27,682 nucleotides of DNA from Astrothelium macrocarpum (Eukaryota; Ascomycota; Dothideomycetes; Trypetheliales; Trypetheliaceae), in assembly GCA_021030915.1 (NCBI GenBank), contig JAGEMR010000224.1, positions 1 through 27,682 of the forward strand, written 5' to 3'. Positions 1 through 10,005 of the stretch are shown here, piece by piece. Each line of letters begins with the position of its first letter. Positions within the stretch are counted from its first letter, which is position 1. The notes beneath the pieces were generated by a model. That model made no database searches and had not been told where the DNA came from. It saw nothing but the letters and a program-made list of their open reading frames with translations. The position numbers and the translations under genes are program-made.

Positions 1-660
1 TGATATAAATTATATAATTTGAAGATTTTTTTTTTAAATATAATAAATAAATCAATTTTATTATTAAAAAATTAATAATTTTAATAATTAAAATTTATTT
101 ATAATTTCATGATATTTTTTTATAAATTTATTTTTTATTTAAATAAATAATCATTTTAAAATTTATATAAATATTTAATTTTAAATTTTATTTATTTATA
201 TTTTATATATTTTTAAAATAAATATTAAATTATTTTTATATATTATTTATTAATAAAAAAAAATATGATAATTTAATTTTAAAAAATATTTTTAATTTTT
301 TTAATATCTAATTTTTATTTGATTATAAAAATAATTTTTAAATTATATTTAATAAAATTGATAATTTATTATTTATCAAATAATTAATTATTTTTATTAA
401 AATAAAATATTTAAAATATTATTTTATGAAATTGAATATAATCAAAAAATAAATTTTAATTATTTTTTTTTAATTATTTATTATATAAATATTTTCTTTT
501 ATTATTAAAATAATTGTTATTAATATTTATAATTAAGATATAAATTTTATTGATTTTTAATATATTATTTAAAAATGATTCTAATCAGATTATATACATC
601 AATATATTAATTTATTAAAAAATAAATACTAAAATTAAAATCAGTAATAACAGAAATAAT
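1..660. other. Extremely A+T-rich block (RIP-like isochore)
   Basis: Most 60-base lines hold only a few G or C, so the block is roughly 95% A+T by eye, and composition jumps to near 50% GC at about 660-680. No open frame of any length survives. Such sharp A+T blocks in ascomycetes are usually old transposons mutated C-to-T by RIP, although a centromere-like or other heterochromatic tract is possible. A short perfect hairpin (7-bp arms, 4-base loop) lies at 662-679, right at the border. No transposon family can be recognised. Confidence 0.8.
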
Positions 661-1039
661 AGATTTCTCATTAGAAATCATTTTGAAGTCATGTGATGGA
701 TGGTGAAGCGAATTTGGCTGAATGAGATGGAACAAAATTGAGGTGTGGGTGGTGGGCCGAATCTAGGGCTGGGCCGGCTCCCTGTCAGCCGTCTTAGGAC
801 AAAACTGTGCACCAAATTGGACAAGTGTTTGCTTTTTCTATCTGACTAGCGCTTATCATCTAAGGGAGTACCTCACATAGTTCTGTAACTAAGTGTGGCC
901 CGTTAATCCTTCGCTTTCTCTACATAACCTTCATTTGACGGCCTTCATTGTCAAAGAAGACCTCTTCGACTCTCATCCTTGAAAGGACTATGTACACCAC
1001 TATGCAATCCCCGCACTGCGCGTCACAAGACGTGCCAGT
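661..1039. other. Intergenic, no gene seen
   Basis: Normal-composition sequence between the A+T block and the P450 remnant. No convincing frame, RNA gene or repeat was found. It may hold further decayed 3' sequence of the adjacent P450. Confidence 0.5.
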
Positions 1040-1790
1040 AGCTTCTCATGCTGAGCAGTATATATGAAATCATAAGCTGCTGTGGTCGGCAGACGCGACC
1101 GACCCTCGACGAGCTTGAGGTCATATTCAGCTTATGGCTTGACGAGTATGATCTTTGCTTCGAGACTTGCAAGAAATCTCCTCGAACGTCCCCTCTTTTC
1201 CAAACCCCATCTCAGCACGTCACCATCGATCGTCTGCAAAGGACGAGCGCGGCGAGTTTCGAAGTCTTGCTTGTAAGCTCGCAACACATTACAGACGTCT
1301 GGATGTTCGAAAGTGGCCGGGTCTTTCTGACGCGAGTAACTGGAGACGAAAGTCATTTCTTCTTTCCTGATGTGGGCGATTCATAAGTGTTCTATCTGGT
1401 CCACAAGGCTTCTTCAAACTTAATTTTGGCACTATACCCGGCGCCTTTCCACAGTGATGACATGATTGTAAGTCACAGCAAATTGGTAGGGCAACGAAAT
1501 TGCTACCGTCCTTTGTAACCACAAGCTCCTTTCTTAATGTCTCGCTATTCGAGAGACTACAGTCATGTTGTGTCACTCGATTGTACGCCGCCAGAACCGG
1601 CGGCTTTAGCCTAATCATTTCTTTCATGGCTGAGTCCAACTCGTGCAGCCTATCGGAAGCTATGTGATTTGGGTTTCCCTCCATATCTTAGCGCGCGTTG
1701 CAGATCTCTTCACAAATCTCTTCAACATACTCGGGGTTGTGGCTAGATCGAAAAGAACATTGAAAACCCGTGTTACCGACAAGAATGATC
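1040..1790 (-). pseudogene. Decayed cytochrome P450, C-terminal half
   Basis: Read on the minus strand, broken frames follow the C-terminal half of a fungal P450. In order they give an NVLFDLA-like stretch (about 1750), NPEYVEEICEEI (about 1720), LHELDSAMKEMIRLKPP with the ExxR helix (EMIR), DPATFEHPDV then LRAYKQD (about 1300), the heme loop at about 1190, and EYDLKLVEG. The intact P450 at 11935-13603 has matching words (LDSAMKETLRL, ALRAFKQD, KAILVKLLDEYDF), so this is a relative of it. It is dead. There are in-frame TAA stops at 1688-1690 and 1132-1134, frame changes near 1350 and 1740, and the heme ligand position reads CGT (Arg) where a Cys codon is needed. The N-terminal half was not found. 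This is a family-level call by motif order and local similarity. Confidence 0.75.
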
Positions 1791-2086
1791 AAGTATGATG
1801 TCCCCTGTATCGCATTGGCTATTTCGAGCATTCTTGGGACCTAGAGCACTGGGAATTCGGAGAAATGATGATGACAAAAAGATCATCCCTATTTGATGAT
1901 ATTTAAGTTGTTTACATAGCGTTTTGGGGTACTTCCAGCATCCTAGTGATCTCGCAATACCCAAGTTGGGCACTCTGGTGGACTGCTGAAGAATTACAAA
2001 TCACATAGCACGGGCAGCACGCCATATCGGTATGAAAGATAAACGCAGTTTTCAGTTATTTCGTTGGAACTTCTCAAGTTCGGCTG

Positions 2087-2690
2087 CTAGGTCGCTTGAT
2101 TCAAGAACAGGACTGGACCCGTGGGTTGAACGAAGGGAGGAGGACGGTTCCTTCTCCTTAAGGTCTCCTCACGGTGTCTTAGGGACAAGGGGCTCCGGTT
2201 CTGAAAATGTGACATTGATATTTGCGCCCAATCGTGTCCGTAATAAGCAACCGCTTGGATGAGCAAATTATCTTCGTGCTCCAACCAAGGTCTATTCTCA
2301 AGCTGTGGATTGAGGGCGTTCCTCCATCGTTTTAGACATTGATCTCCACTTCTAGTACCAACTACTTCAGATACTCTCACCCAACTATTTCCATACTGTT
2401 CTACACCACAAAGCAGTCTTTCGTCCTCTTCAGCCATCCACTGTCCAGTGTTCTTATCCATTCCTTGTGTCCTTAACCATCTCTTTCGGCAAGCTTTACG
2501 GTCTCGACCAGGGACGTGTAGAGAGATGAGAACCCAATCTAGGAAGCCTTTCTGGATTTCGCCTACACGAAAGTTAGCAAATTGTTCCGCACATTTTTCA
2601 TGGTAGGGCATCCAAACATTGCACAACGGCATCATGAAGAAGCGAGGCTTCGAGCTCTGTCCAAGGCCGTCTCTCGAGAGATTCGGACAT
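2087..2690 (-). CDS. Small three-repeat Myb/SANT DNA-binding protein
   Basis: The best model has two exons, 2690-2618 and 2562-2087, joined over a 55-bp intron with a somewhat weak GTTTGG donor and a TAG acceptor. It gives 182 residues starting MSESLERRPW. Reading straight through without the intron loses the first repeat, which is why this model is preferred. Repeat 1 begins RRPWTELEASLL and ends in WVLISLHVPGRDRKACRKRW. Repeat 2 is GQWMAEEDERLL...WVRVSEVV...QCLKRWRN. Repeat 3 is RPWLEHEDNLL...DWAQIS...RSPLSLRHR. The spaced Trp residues and the EED/EHED acidic turns are Myb hallmarks, so the protein is expected to be nuclear and to bind DNA. It has almost no sequence outside the repeats, so an activation domain is not evident. 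It sits at the edge of the diterpenoid cluster. A regulatory role there is possible but is inference from position only. Confidence 0.75.
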
Positions 2691-3281
2691 GTCGTAAAGT
2701 TCAAGCTAGTGTTTCCGTAGCCTGCATGCGATTTGGAAAGCTCTTTGACTCGATGTCGCTCGGTAGAGTTATCGGACATTCTGAGTCTCGATGACTGTGC
2801 GTATATCTGTATCCAGTACAAACGTCTAATCCTGTACGAGGCGAGTTTGCTAAGTGCCGTTGTGACCAACTTCCTTGCAGACACCTTCTTTGCTTGCCTG
2901 CATAGGAGAGAGGCACGGAAACCTCAGACGCATTAGCTGAACCGGGTAGCCTTCAATTCAAGGCAACGGGGCTTGCCCGCTTGAGCAGATTTGCAGAGGA
3001 CATTTTGCGGTATGGGCTATGGCGAAGCTGCATGAATGCTGTTTCGTGCGTGGATTCGACATGTTGGATGGAAGAGCAGGTACCACCAGTAATGCGCAAG
3101 AAGGCAGTGTAGATATGGGCGATCGAGCTCCTGGTGAAGATTACAGTTTGTTTCCAACAGCGTAAATTTCTGTATCATTGGTTTCGTAACGATCGCCTAC
3201 GCTTATAACGAACGATGGCAGAGCTGAGATCGTCTCAATGAACCCCCACTCGGGCGCGTTATGTACCCCTGCTTGGACCAA

Positions 3282-3368
3282 GGGACTTCCCCACGCTATT
3301 GGGACTGAGCGACACTAGTGGGACTGAGCGACGCTAATGGGACTGAGCGACGCTACTGGGACTCAACA
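3282..3368. repeat. 19-bp minisatellite, about four and a half units
   Basis: Head-to-tail 19-bp units start at 3282, 3301, 3320 and 3339, with a partial unit at 3358. The core reads GGGACTGAGCGACGCTA. The first unit is degenerate in the middle (GGGACTTCCCCACGCTATT), and the next three differ from one another at only a few positions. The array is not in a recognised coding frame. Confidence 0.85.
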
Positions 3369-3547
3369 GAGCTTTTTTCATCGATCAGGAATTTTTGTGG
3401 AGAAACCGAGTGGCTCCAGTGAAAGTCCCTGGCGGGCTCTCACATCAGAGTGAAGCAGTAACGGAGGCCGTATCTCCTTTTGACTTGCTATGCGTCGTAT
3501 GCGAGGTGAGTTGGTATGCAGACCACACGTCATTCTCGAATGTGGTG

Positions 3548-3586
3548 GGACCTGAGCGACGATAGCGGGACTGAGCGAGACTAACT
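3548..3586. repeat. Second, short cluster of the same 19-bp unit
   Basis: Two adjacent copies of the unit from 3282-3368 occur here. The first has a one-base insertion (GGGACCTGAGCGACGATAGC) and the second reads GGGACTGAGCGAGACTAAC. The roughly 180 bp between the clusters shows no clear units. Confidence 0.75.
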
Positions 3587-4054
3587 TATCTTGAGCGTGA
3601 GTACGCATCGGCGGGAGGCAAGTTATTCCTCGGAGGGTGCTGATAAACACTCCCCAATGAGAACGAGTATCATGCGAGATGTGATTTCTCACTCAGCTTG
3701 GTTGCCAACAAAGTCTGCTCCTCGACGTGTACCTTCGAACAATCCGATTGATCCACGCTAATGTCTAATTATTGCAACAATAAAAGCCCATGAACCCTCA
3801 GCTTGTAGGCTCGCTCGGATAAAAGTATACCCGCGCTGAGCACCTGTTCTCTCGTGACCGAGCTTTGGAACTTACTCCAGACTACCGTTCTGAGCTATCA
3901 GGTAAACGTTCACGACAAATTTGACATGAAGATATGACCTGTGCTGTTACAATATCCAGCCTAGCTATCGCTTGAGTTCCCGGCGGCTATGCGAGTGGAT
4001 GTGACAGAGGAACACGATTTCCAAATGAGTGATATGATATGAATAACTGCAACT

Positions 4055-4623
4055 TCAAGGCTTCCTCGTCTGACCTCTTCCGTCTGTGGAGCTAATGAGT
4101 TTGGCCCATCCACTCCGTATCAAAGGTCCCTTGATAGGTCTTAGGCTTTGGTCATACATCGAGATCGTAATCAACCTATCTCTTTGCTGGATGGTACTTG
4201 CGGTCATCTGAGAGATGCAGCTTTGAGGAGCAGTCCCGGAGCTTGATCTCGTGTACGTGGAGGCGGATGGTTCATCAATACTGATCATTGGCCGCATCGA
4301 TAGGCGCATAGACTCGTACGACTTGCCCGCTAGAATGCTATTTCTCCAAATTTCTCGTATCCATTATTTCGCAAGCATCCTTCGAAGATATTGTTCATCT
4401 TCTTCCAGTCCACTTCACCAGCTAAAATTTCCATCCTCTCTCCAAATAGTCCTTCTACTGCTGGTCGTTGCAAAGTCCTGCCAACAATGATCAAAGATCG
4501 TTTCAATTGGGATGCAGAGCTACATATAATTTCTAACACCGAATTCGTCGTCGTGGGCGCACGGAGCGATCTTCTGCTCGTCAACGAACAATTTACATTG
4601 AAATCGATGCCTACGCTAAGCAC
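4055..4623 (-). other. Two adjacent unrecognised frames, possible gene remnant
   Basis: On the minus strand a 97-codon frame (4623-4330) is followed closely by an 84-codon frame (4309-4055). The first contains a protein-like stretch, RTLQRPAVEGLFGERMEIL, then GEVDWKKMNNIFEG. I cannot assign a family, and I found no splice that joins the two frames convincingly. Because the next cluster gene lies just downstream and a P450 nearby is dead, this could be another eroded cluster gene. It could equally be chance open frames. Confidence 0.25.
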
Positions 4624-4768
4624 TGACGAGAGTAACTGGAGTAAGGCCTGATGGCCCCACTGTTGCGTGAGCTGTTCGTAATATCAGCGGGATATTCCAT
4701 TGGTGGTGGATTGCGAAACTTCTAGATATCTTGTAATGTAACTGTTTGGATGAGTAAGACCATGTATT

Positions 4769-7700
4769 CTACTTTAGACGCGTAGCAATATCTTTTTCCA
4801 CATAGATCTGACCATATAGGTCTGTTACATTCACAAAAACTTTCAAAGCATTCATCGTCCCTTTTGCCAACCCTTCCTCTTCAAGTCGCTGTAATGCGAG
4901 CCTTACTGCTTCAAACTCATATTCAGCCAACCAAAGAAGGTTGCGTTTGTTCTGTTCATCATCACATACTGAACTGATTGCAAGTGTATCGTAACTGTCG
5001 CAAAACTCTTCAAAATCAAGAGAGTTGAGATTGCACTCCTCACGATCTCGTGCAAGCGAGCCGCAATCGTTGTACATGCGGCAAGCCGTTGCAAGATGCC
5101 AACAAAGATCCTGTCCAAGATACTTCTGTTTCACAGATCGGAAAAATGTCTCTTTTGGAGGGCTGATAAGGCAGCAGAAATATATGAAAGAATATGGACA
5201 GCTTGTATGGTTGGCACCAGTCGTATGCACCCAATCAAAAAACGACCGATGTTGGTGTGTATGATTAAGAGCTAATCCGTCAGATGGGCTATCGTTCATG
5301 ATTTTCCTTTTGAGCTTTCGATGATGCTTGCATGGACTCTGGTTGTTTTCAATTTGCGTGATGTGTGCCTGGAAGAATTTGTTCAGTTCGTTGCAGAGCT
5401 GCAATCGAACGGACTCCGGTGCCGATGAGACCTTTTCATGTGACATGATACGCGTTACAAAGGCTGTGAGCACTTCCTTTACTTCATTCAGTTCTATTGC
5501 ACCATTTTTTATGTTGTCTTTCAACACGCTACCTTCCTGATGGCTCGTGCTCTTGTATACCGGTGTGATAGTGCTCTCTGTGCCTGACAAATCATAAGGT
5601 ATACAAATCTGTTGCACTAGTGTCCTGACTGAGTCGAGGCTATCCTTCAAATGAACGCCCACTACCGCTTCCATGTACTCGTCAGCCTGATAGTTCAGCA
5701 TGGAAACAATTATCATCTCCTGCAGCACCAAAGGCGAGATAGAATGACTCAGACTGTTGCATAACGTCCAAGTGAGTGGTATGTACGCCAAATAATTATC
5801 TGGCGCCATTCCTTTGCGAGGAAAAATTTTCCTTTTCTCATTGCTCAGCACTTTGAAAAAGGCCTCGCTTTCCAAAATAGAAGTCTTCATAACCAATTCT
5901 TGGCTACTTAACCTATTTAACAATGGTAATCTTGAGAAAAACTCTTCAAACTTGGATGTAGTCTTGTCAGTTAGAGTCGTACTGAGCTTAGACCAAGGAT
6001 ATTGGCTCGCAAAGGCACACTTCATAGCAGCCACGCAATATGTCTGAGATAATAGACCCGATGAGTAGGTCACTTTCTCAATCCAAATTGGATGATGTTT
6101 TGCCCAGATGTCCGTTGACGAGGCCAAAAACTCGCGCCCGTGGGAAATGGCGTCCAAGCTGATTTTTCTTAATGTTGACGGTAGAGGGATTTGCGAGGCA
6201 CTAACCAACGTTAAGATGGCATATGCAGTAATCTCACAAGAACTATCACCCCAAGATCCATTTCCATTTTGGGCCCGTAGGGTTGATGATAATGCCTGCA
6301 TTAAAACTGAAGGCACCTGTACCATGACCAGCTCCTTTTCTAGGCTTTTGAGAATACCGCTATCCCAAAGCTGGAGCAAGTGCATCAGACTTTGACATAG
6401 AAGCATAATCGAATACTCCTTAGCGAGGTTCTACAACCGGTCAGCTAATCGCGCTGTAGTGTGACGAGCTCAAACATACCCATTTGTCTTTCACCTTCCC
6501 GGTCTTCCATGTATTGCATAAAAACGAACAAGCCATCGAGATGTAGGCGGAATATGTGTCAGGTTGAGGTACACACAAGAGCGCTTTGAGAACATTGCAA
6601 TTCGCGCTGAAGCTAGGATTCCTCTCAGATGGGTAGGTTCGAAAACAGCCACCGTTTTCGAATGATTTGATCATCGGCAGTGCATCGACATCAGTCTCCC
6701 CCAAGAGATATAGAGTTTGAAGCGTCTTTGCAGTGTCGTCAGCGTCGGCAGCGACTCCATTTGCTATGAAAGGTTAATCAGTCGTGCCAGTTTAAACCAT
6801 CATCATGAAACGCACCGAAGCCGACTGTACCATTCATTTCTTTGAGCGCGTCTTTGAGATGGCCATCAAGCACCGCGACTGACTCTACACCCAGCTCGTC
6901 TGTAGAATAGCCAGCTTCAATCAACGTCGACAGTGTCTACTGTCGTCAGTACTTGGTGTGTCGTTATCGATATCCTCACATACGTACCCACGCAATGTCA
7001 AAAATATTTGTTGGAAAGGCGCTAGGTACACCTCCGTTTCCATATCTCTCGCTTGCCTTTATCGTTTGACGTAAATAGTCTTCGGCTTCAATTCTCCACG
7101 CCGTAGAATGAATAAGAAAAGCAGCAGTGGCCGCAGGAGAGTTCATCATGCTACCATTGATCAGGTTGTGGCCTACACGGTCAAAATCGATCCAACCCAC
7201 AAAAGCCTCTAAAGAGTGAAGCAAAGTGGTCTGAGTGGAAGAATAAAGCACTTCAGGATTGAGCTTTATTAGTTTATTTTTTTGTTTAGCAACCAGCTTT
7301 TCAAGTTCAGGAATCGAGAAAGTGATATCAAACTCTTCAAGTAGTGATAGAAGGGTTGGCACTAAGAGCTCAAAGCCGACCTGGTCTGTTTCCGCGACAT
7401 CCCACTCTCGGAGATCTTTATTGAGCACGCCAATCGCATTCTGAATGCGACTTGCAAGATCCAATGGCATATCATCACGCATTTCTGGATATCGAGGTTG
7501 CTGGTGATTAAGCAAAGATAAAAGGGCTGAAGCGTTGTTCAGGATTTTATCGACCTTTGTTGTGCCATCCAGCCAGCCACCATGTGACGACTGGTGATCT
7601 AGTAGAAATTGAAATGATTCCGGGAAAAGCCATTGTCTCTTCCCATCAATGTCTTTCGAGATCATCGAAACCCAGGCAGTGTCATAAATACTATTTGACA

Positions 7701-7806
7701 TGAAGCCGGCAGATGGACTGTCTATACATCTTGATGTCAGAACTTTGACGAGGCGAGCTGCATCCTGCTGTGTTGTTTGGCTACAGCTAGAGAATAGATC
7801 CATCAT
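4769..7806 (-). CDS. Bifunctional class II/class I diterpene cyclase (CPS/KS-type)
   Basis: Four exons (7806-6988, 6936-6816, 6763-6480, 6430-4769) separated by introns of 51, 52 and 49 bp give 961 residues. That is close to the roughly 950 of the fungal CPS/KS family, which includes ent-kaurene and aphidicolanol synthases. The N-terminus carries the family word SIYDTAWVSM and a second one, NIFDIAWV. The class II aspartate motif DADD lies at 320-323, followed by TA, and it spans the exon 2/3 junction region, which supports the splicing. The class I metal motif is DEYME at 658-662, the D-E-x-x-E form accepted in fungal enzymes. The second metal motif, NDCGSLARD, is at 862-870, and a QNGNGSWGD motif is at 462-470. 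All catalytic motifs are present, so both GGPP cyclisation and diphosphate ionisation are expected, in the cytosol. Ring type and stereochemistry cannot be read from these motifs. It is the core enzyme of the cluster. Confidence 0.95.
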
Positions 7807-8881
7807 CGAGCTTCAATTTACAAAGATGACGATAACAGAAACAGAGTCTTGAAAAGATTAACAGTACTTGTGTTGGAGACCATGGGACTTACATGAAGGC
7901 CACGCAAAATGCAGAGCTTACCAGGATTTTCAAAAGTCATTTCAGCTAGAACAGTTGGTAATTAGAGCAAGCGCAGTCACGATTGGTTAGTTCTATAAAG
8001 CAATTAGCATACGGTTCACCCCTGCCATGGGATGGCCCGATCCATGCATCTCTTACTGCGTTGGCTAGCAATGCACCTCGAGGCTCAACCGGTTAATCCC
8101 ACACAACGGAAAACCGACCTCAATTAGGAGCGGACCGGAGATCGTAGGTGCAGCTTGCGTTATCAAAACAGGACCATGTTATTAGCTTCCATGCGTGTAC
8201 GCCAGTAAGGTGCTTGGGCCCGGCAGAGAGCTGATGTTTTGAAGATAGGCGCACAGCATCGCATCTCTCAGCTCAGCAAGGGCCGGCAACAAACCGAAAA
8301 GTGGGGAAGGGCCGTTCCGACGACACGGTACTTGTATTAGGCATGCAGGCTTCTCTTGAAGTCGAGATTTTGAACTGGGATTGAATGGTAGATGATGCAA
8401 GAAGTGTTCAGCTGCGCGGCAAGACTTCCAGATCATCGCCGATCGCCTACGTACCAAGGACTTAAATTATACCTACACACATAAGTTTCTACCGTTTTTA
8501 CGATACTTATAATTTGTTATAATCAAGGAAGATTCGATTTGCCAATAAACCTTGTGTCGGTTTGTTACGGTAGCCCACATTTACCGATTAGACGAACGGG
8601 CCCTGCAGGCGTTGTGGGGCTGATTATCCCGCATACTATCTAGCAACTTACCATTGTCCCAATAAGACCGGCTTATTCGCAGTTAAGGCGGAAAGGGCTG
8701 GCATAATTCATGGATCTGCTGAGCAGTAACGTACTTTCAGGGTAGATATATTGTGCGCTCCTTGAAGGACCATTTGAGCATGCTATTGTCCCGAGCGTCA
8801 TAGCTAGATTGGTAGACATTTTAAATACCACTGCCGTCAAGATCTATCTCACGGATAGCATGAGCTCCATAGTTTTGGCGA
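7807..8881. other. Upstream region of the diterpene cyclase
   Basis: No gene is recognised. A 91-codon minus-strand frame at 8182-8457 has no family features. The stretch probably holds the cyclase promoter and 5' leader. A GTAAGT-like site near 7890 on the minus strand would allow a leader intron, but this is unproven. Confidence 0.5.
7976..8002 (-). promoter_or_regulatory. Possible core promoter of the diterpene cyclase
   Basis: On the minus strand a TTTATAG TATA-like box is followed by a CCAATC element, about 175-195 bp upstream of the cyclase start codon. Spacing fits a long 5' UTR. This is a composition-based suggestion only. Confidence 0.3.
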
Positions 8882-9382
8882 ATGTCTAGAACTTTTCCAG
8901 AAGACACCCCTCTGGAAGACTTGGGCACTCACCCAAGGGCACTTATCTTTAAAGCGTTAGTAGCAGCCTTGAACATGTCAGAACATGTTGTGATCGATGC
9001 TTTACGCCGCTGTGAGTTCGCCTTTTGGTTCGATACCTCAAGTCTACCATGCATGCAGCCGGTTGTAGACCGACAGAGACATAAATCACGTCATGCAAGA
9101 CGGCAGCATGGTGCGGTAACATGTGTGAGCCATCGATGGCGAAAAATGAGTGAAAAAAACAAAGTATACGATTTGACATTCACACTTTATCCCCTGTGCG
9201 ACTCTTCATGCTTTTGCAAGAGCTGCATAAGTTGTCTCCTCGAGATGGACAAGGTCATGGGCTCTGCAGCCTACCTGGCATATTGTCTTTTGACAACCCT
9301 ATCCATCATTAGTTCCGTCGCGGATGATCTATTCCCCACTCACATGGTTTGGGCAAGAACCTTGTCGAGACGCTATTGGTAG
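8882..9382 (+). CDS. Unrecognised 166-codon open frame
   Basis: The frame opens with ATG (MSRTFPEDTPLEDLGTH) and ends RTLSRRYW. It contains a Cys-rich patch (CDSSCFCKSCISC) and a hydrophobic stretch near the end. A second frame at 9324-9509 overlaps it (VLDQVAKDFIPESFKPLIG), which may mean an intron or a frameshift near 9320-9380. A GTGAGT donor and a GCATGCAG acceptor sit inside it near 9012 and 9060, but splicing them gives an early stop. I recognise no family. It could be a decayed cluster gene or non-coding sequence. Confidence 0.2.
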   Translation: MSRTFPEDTPLEDLGTHPRALIFKALVAALNMSEHVVIDALRRCEFAFWFDTSSLPCMQPVVDRQRHKSRHARRQHGAVTCVSHRWRKMSEKNKVYDLTFTLYPLCDSSCFCKSCISCLLEMDKVMGSAAYLAYCLLTTLSIISSVADDLFPTHMVWARTLSRRYW

Positions 9383-10005
9383 CATGTACGCTATCGTGCT
9401 GGATCAGGTGGCTAAGGATTTCATACCCGAGAGCTTCAAACCCCTTATAGGAGTCAGTTCAAGAATTTTCAGCCAATACGTGCTCTGGATGCTGGCTTCG
9501 ATCAACTAAAACTCTTTTTGTTTGAGCATTTTACAAGATTACAAGACTTGACCAGTGATTCAGTCCGGGCTCCCAGTGGCGTCGCGAGGGGTGCCGTAGC
9601 CATCAGACGCACTGGGAATCCTGCGTGTCAGCGAAGTCTGATCAAAGTAAGCCTGCATCGGAAAAAGAAAATCTTCCGAATGCTAACCAAGATTTTCAAC
9701 GTCCGGATGGTAGTGCCCAAAATTGGGCATAAATTATAAGCGATAATTGTGCGGCACAAGGCTGAGTTTGACTTCAGAGGAGTTGTGGCGCACAACCCCT
9801 CGATCTTCCAAGAGGCACTAGTTAAATGTATTCGTCGTCCTCACACATCCAAGATGAGCAAAGGAACCATCACACCAATCAAGAGCACGTTAGGTCTTAA
9901 TGTGCTTTCTTTGTTGTCTAATCCCCCTTTGCAAGTTCAAACGCTACGAGCTGCTATTGCAGAGCGGAATGATGAACGCAGATCTAATAATCGGTATAAG
10001 CGGAC
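9383..10005. other. Intergenic, no gene seen
   Basis: This holds the tail of the overlapping frame ending at 9509 and short frames without family features. It lies 3' of the first methyltransferase. Confidence 0.45.

Larger units (their letters stand above)
2691..4054. other. Intergenic region with minisatellite
   Basis: No frame here gave a recognisable protein on either strand. A minus-strand frame of 104 codons at 3378-3692 has no family features. The only clear structure is the 19-bp repeat described separately. This may be degraded former coding or transposon sequence. Confidence 0.5.

Noticed and set aside
1..660. Mitochondrial insert
   Set aside because: The A+T level is higher than usual even for fungal mitochondria, and no mitochondrial gene or tRNA could be seen. 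A RIP-like block fits better, though it is not proven.
1048..1386. Plus-strand 112-codon frame over the P450 remnant
   Set aside because: The other strand shows ordered P450 motifs, so this frame is antisense shadow.
2691..2884. N-terminal extension of the Myb frame to 2884
   Set aside because: It begins with GTG, not ATG, and has no Myb residues. The spliced model restores the first repeat from an ATG at 2690.
3282..3586. CRISPR-like array
   Set aside because: The units are directly adjacent with no spacers, and the genome is eukaryotic. It is a minisatellite.
4251..4651. Plus-strand frames of 79 and 86 codons
   Set aside because: They have no family features or coding-like composition, and they overlap a more protein-like minus-strand frame.
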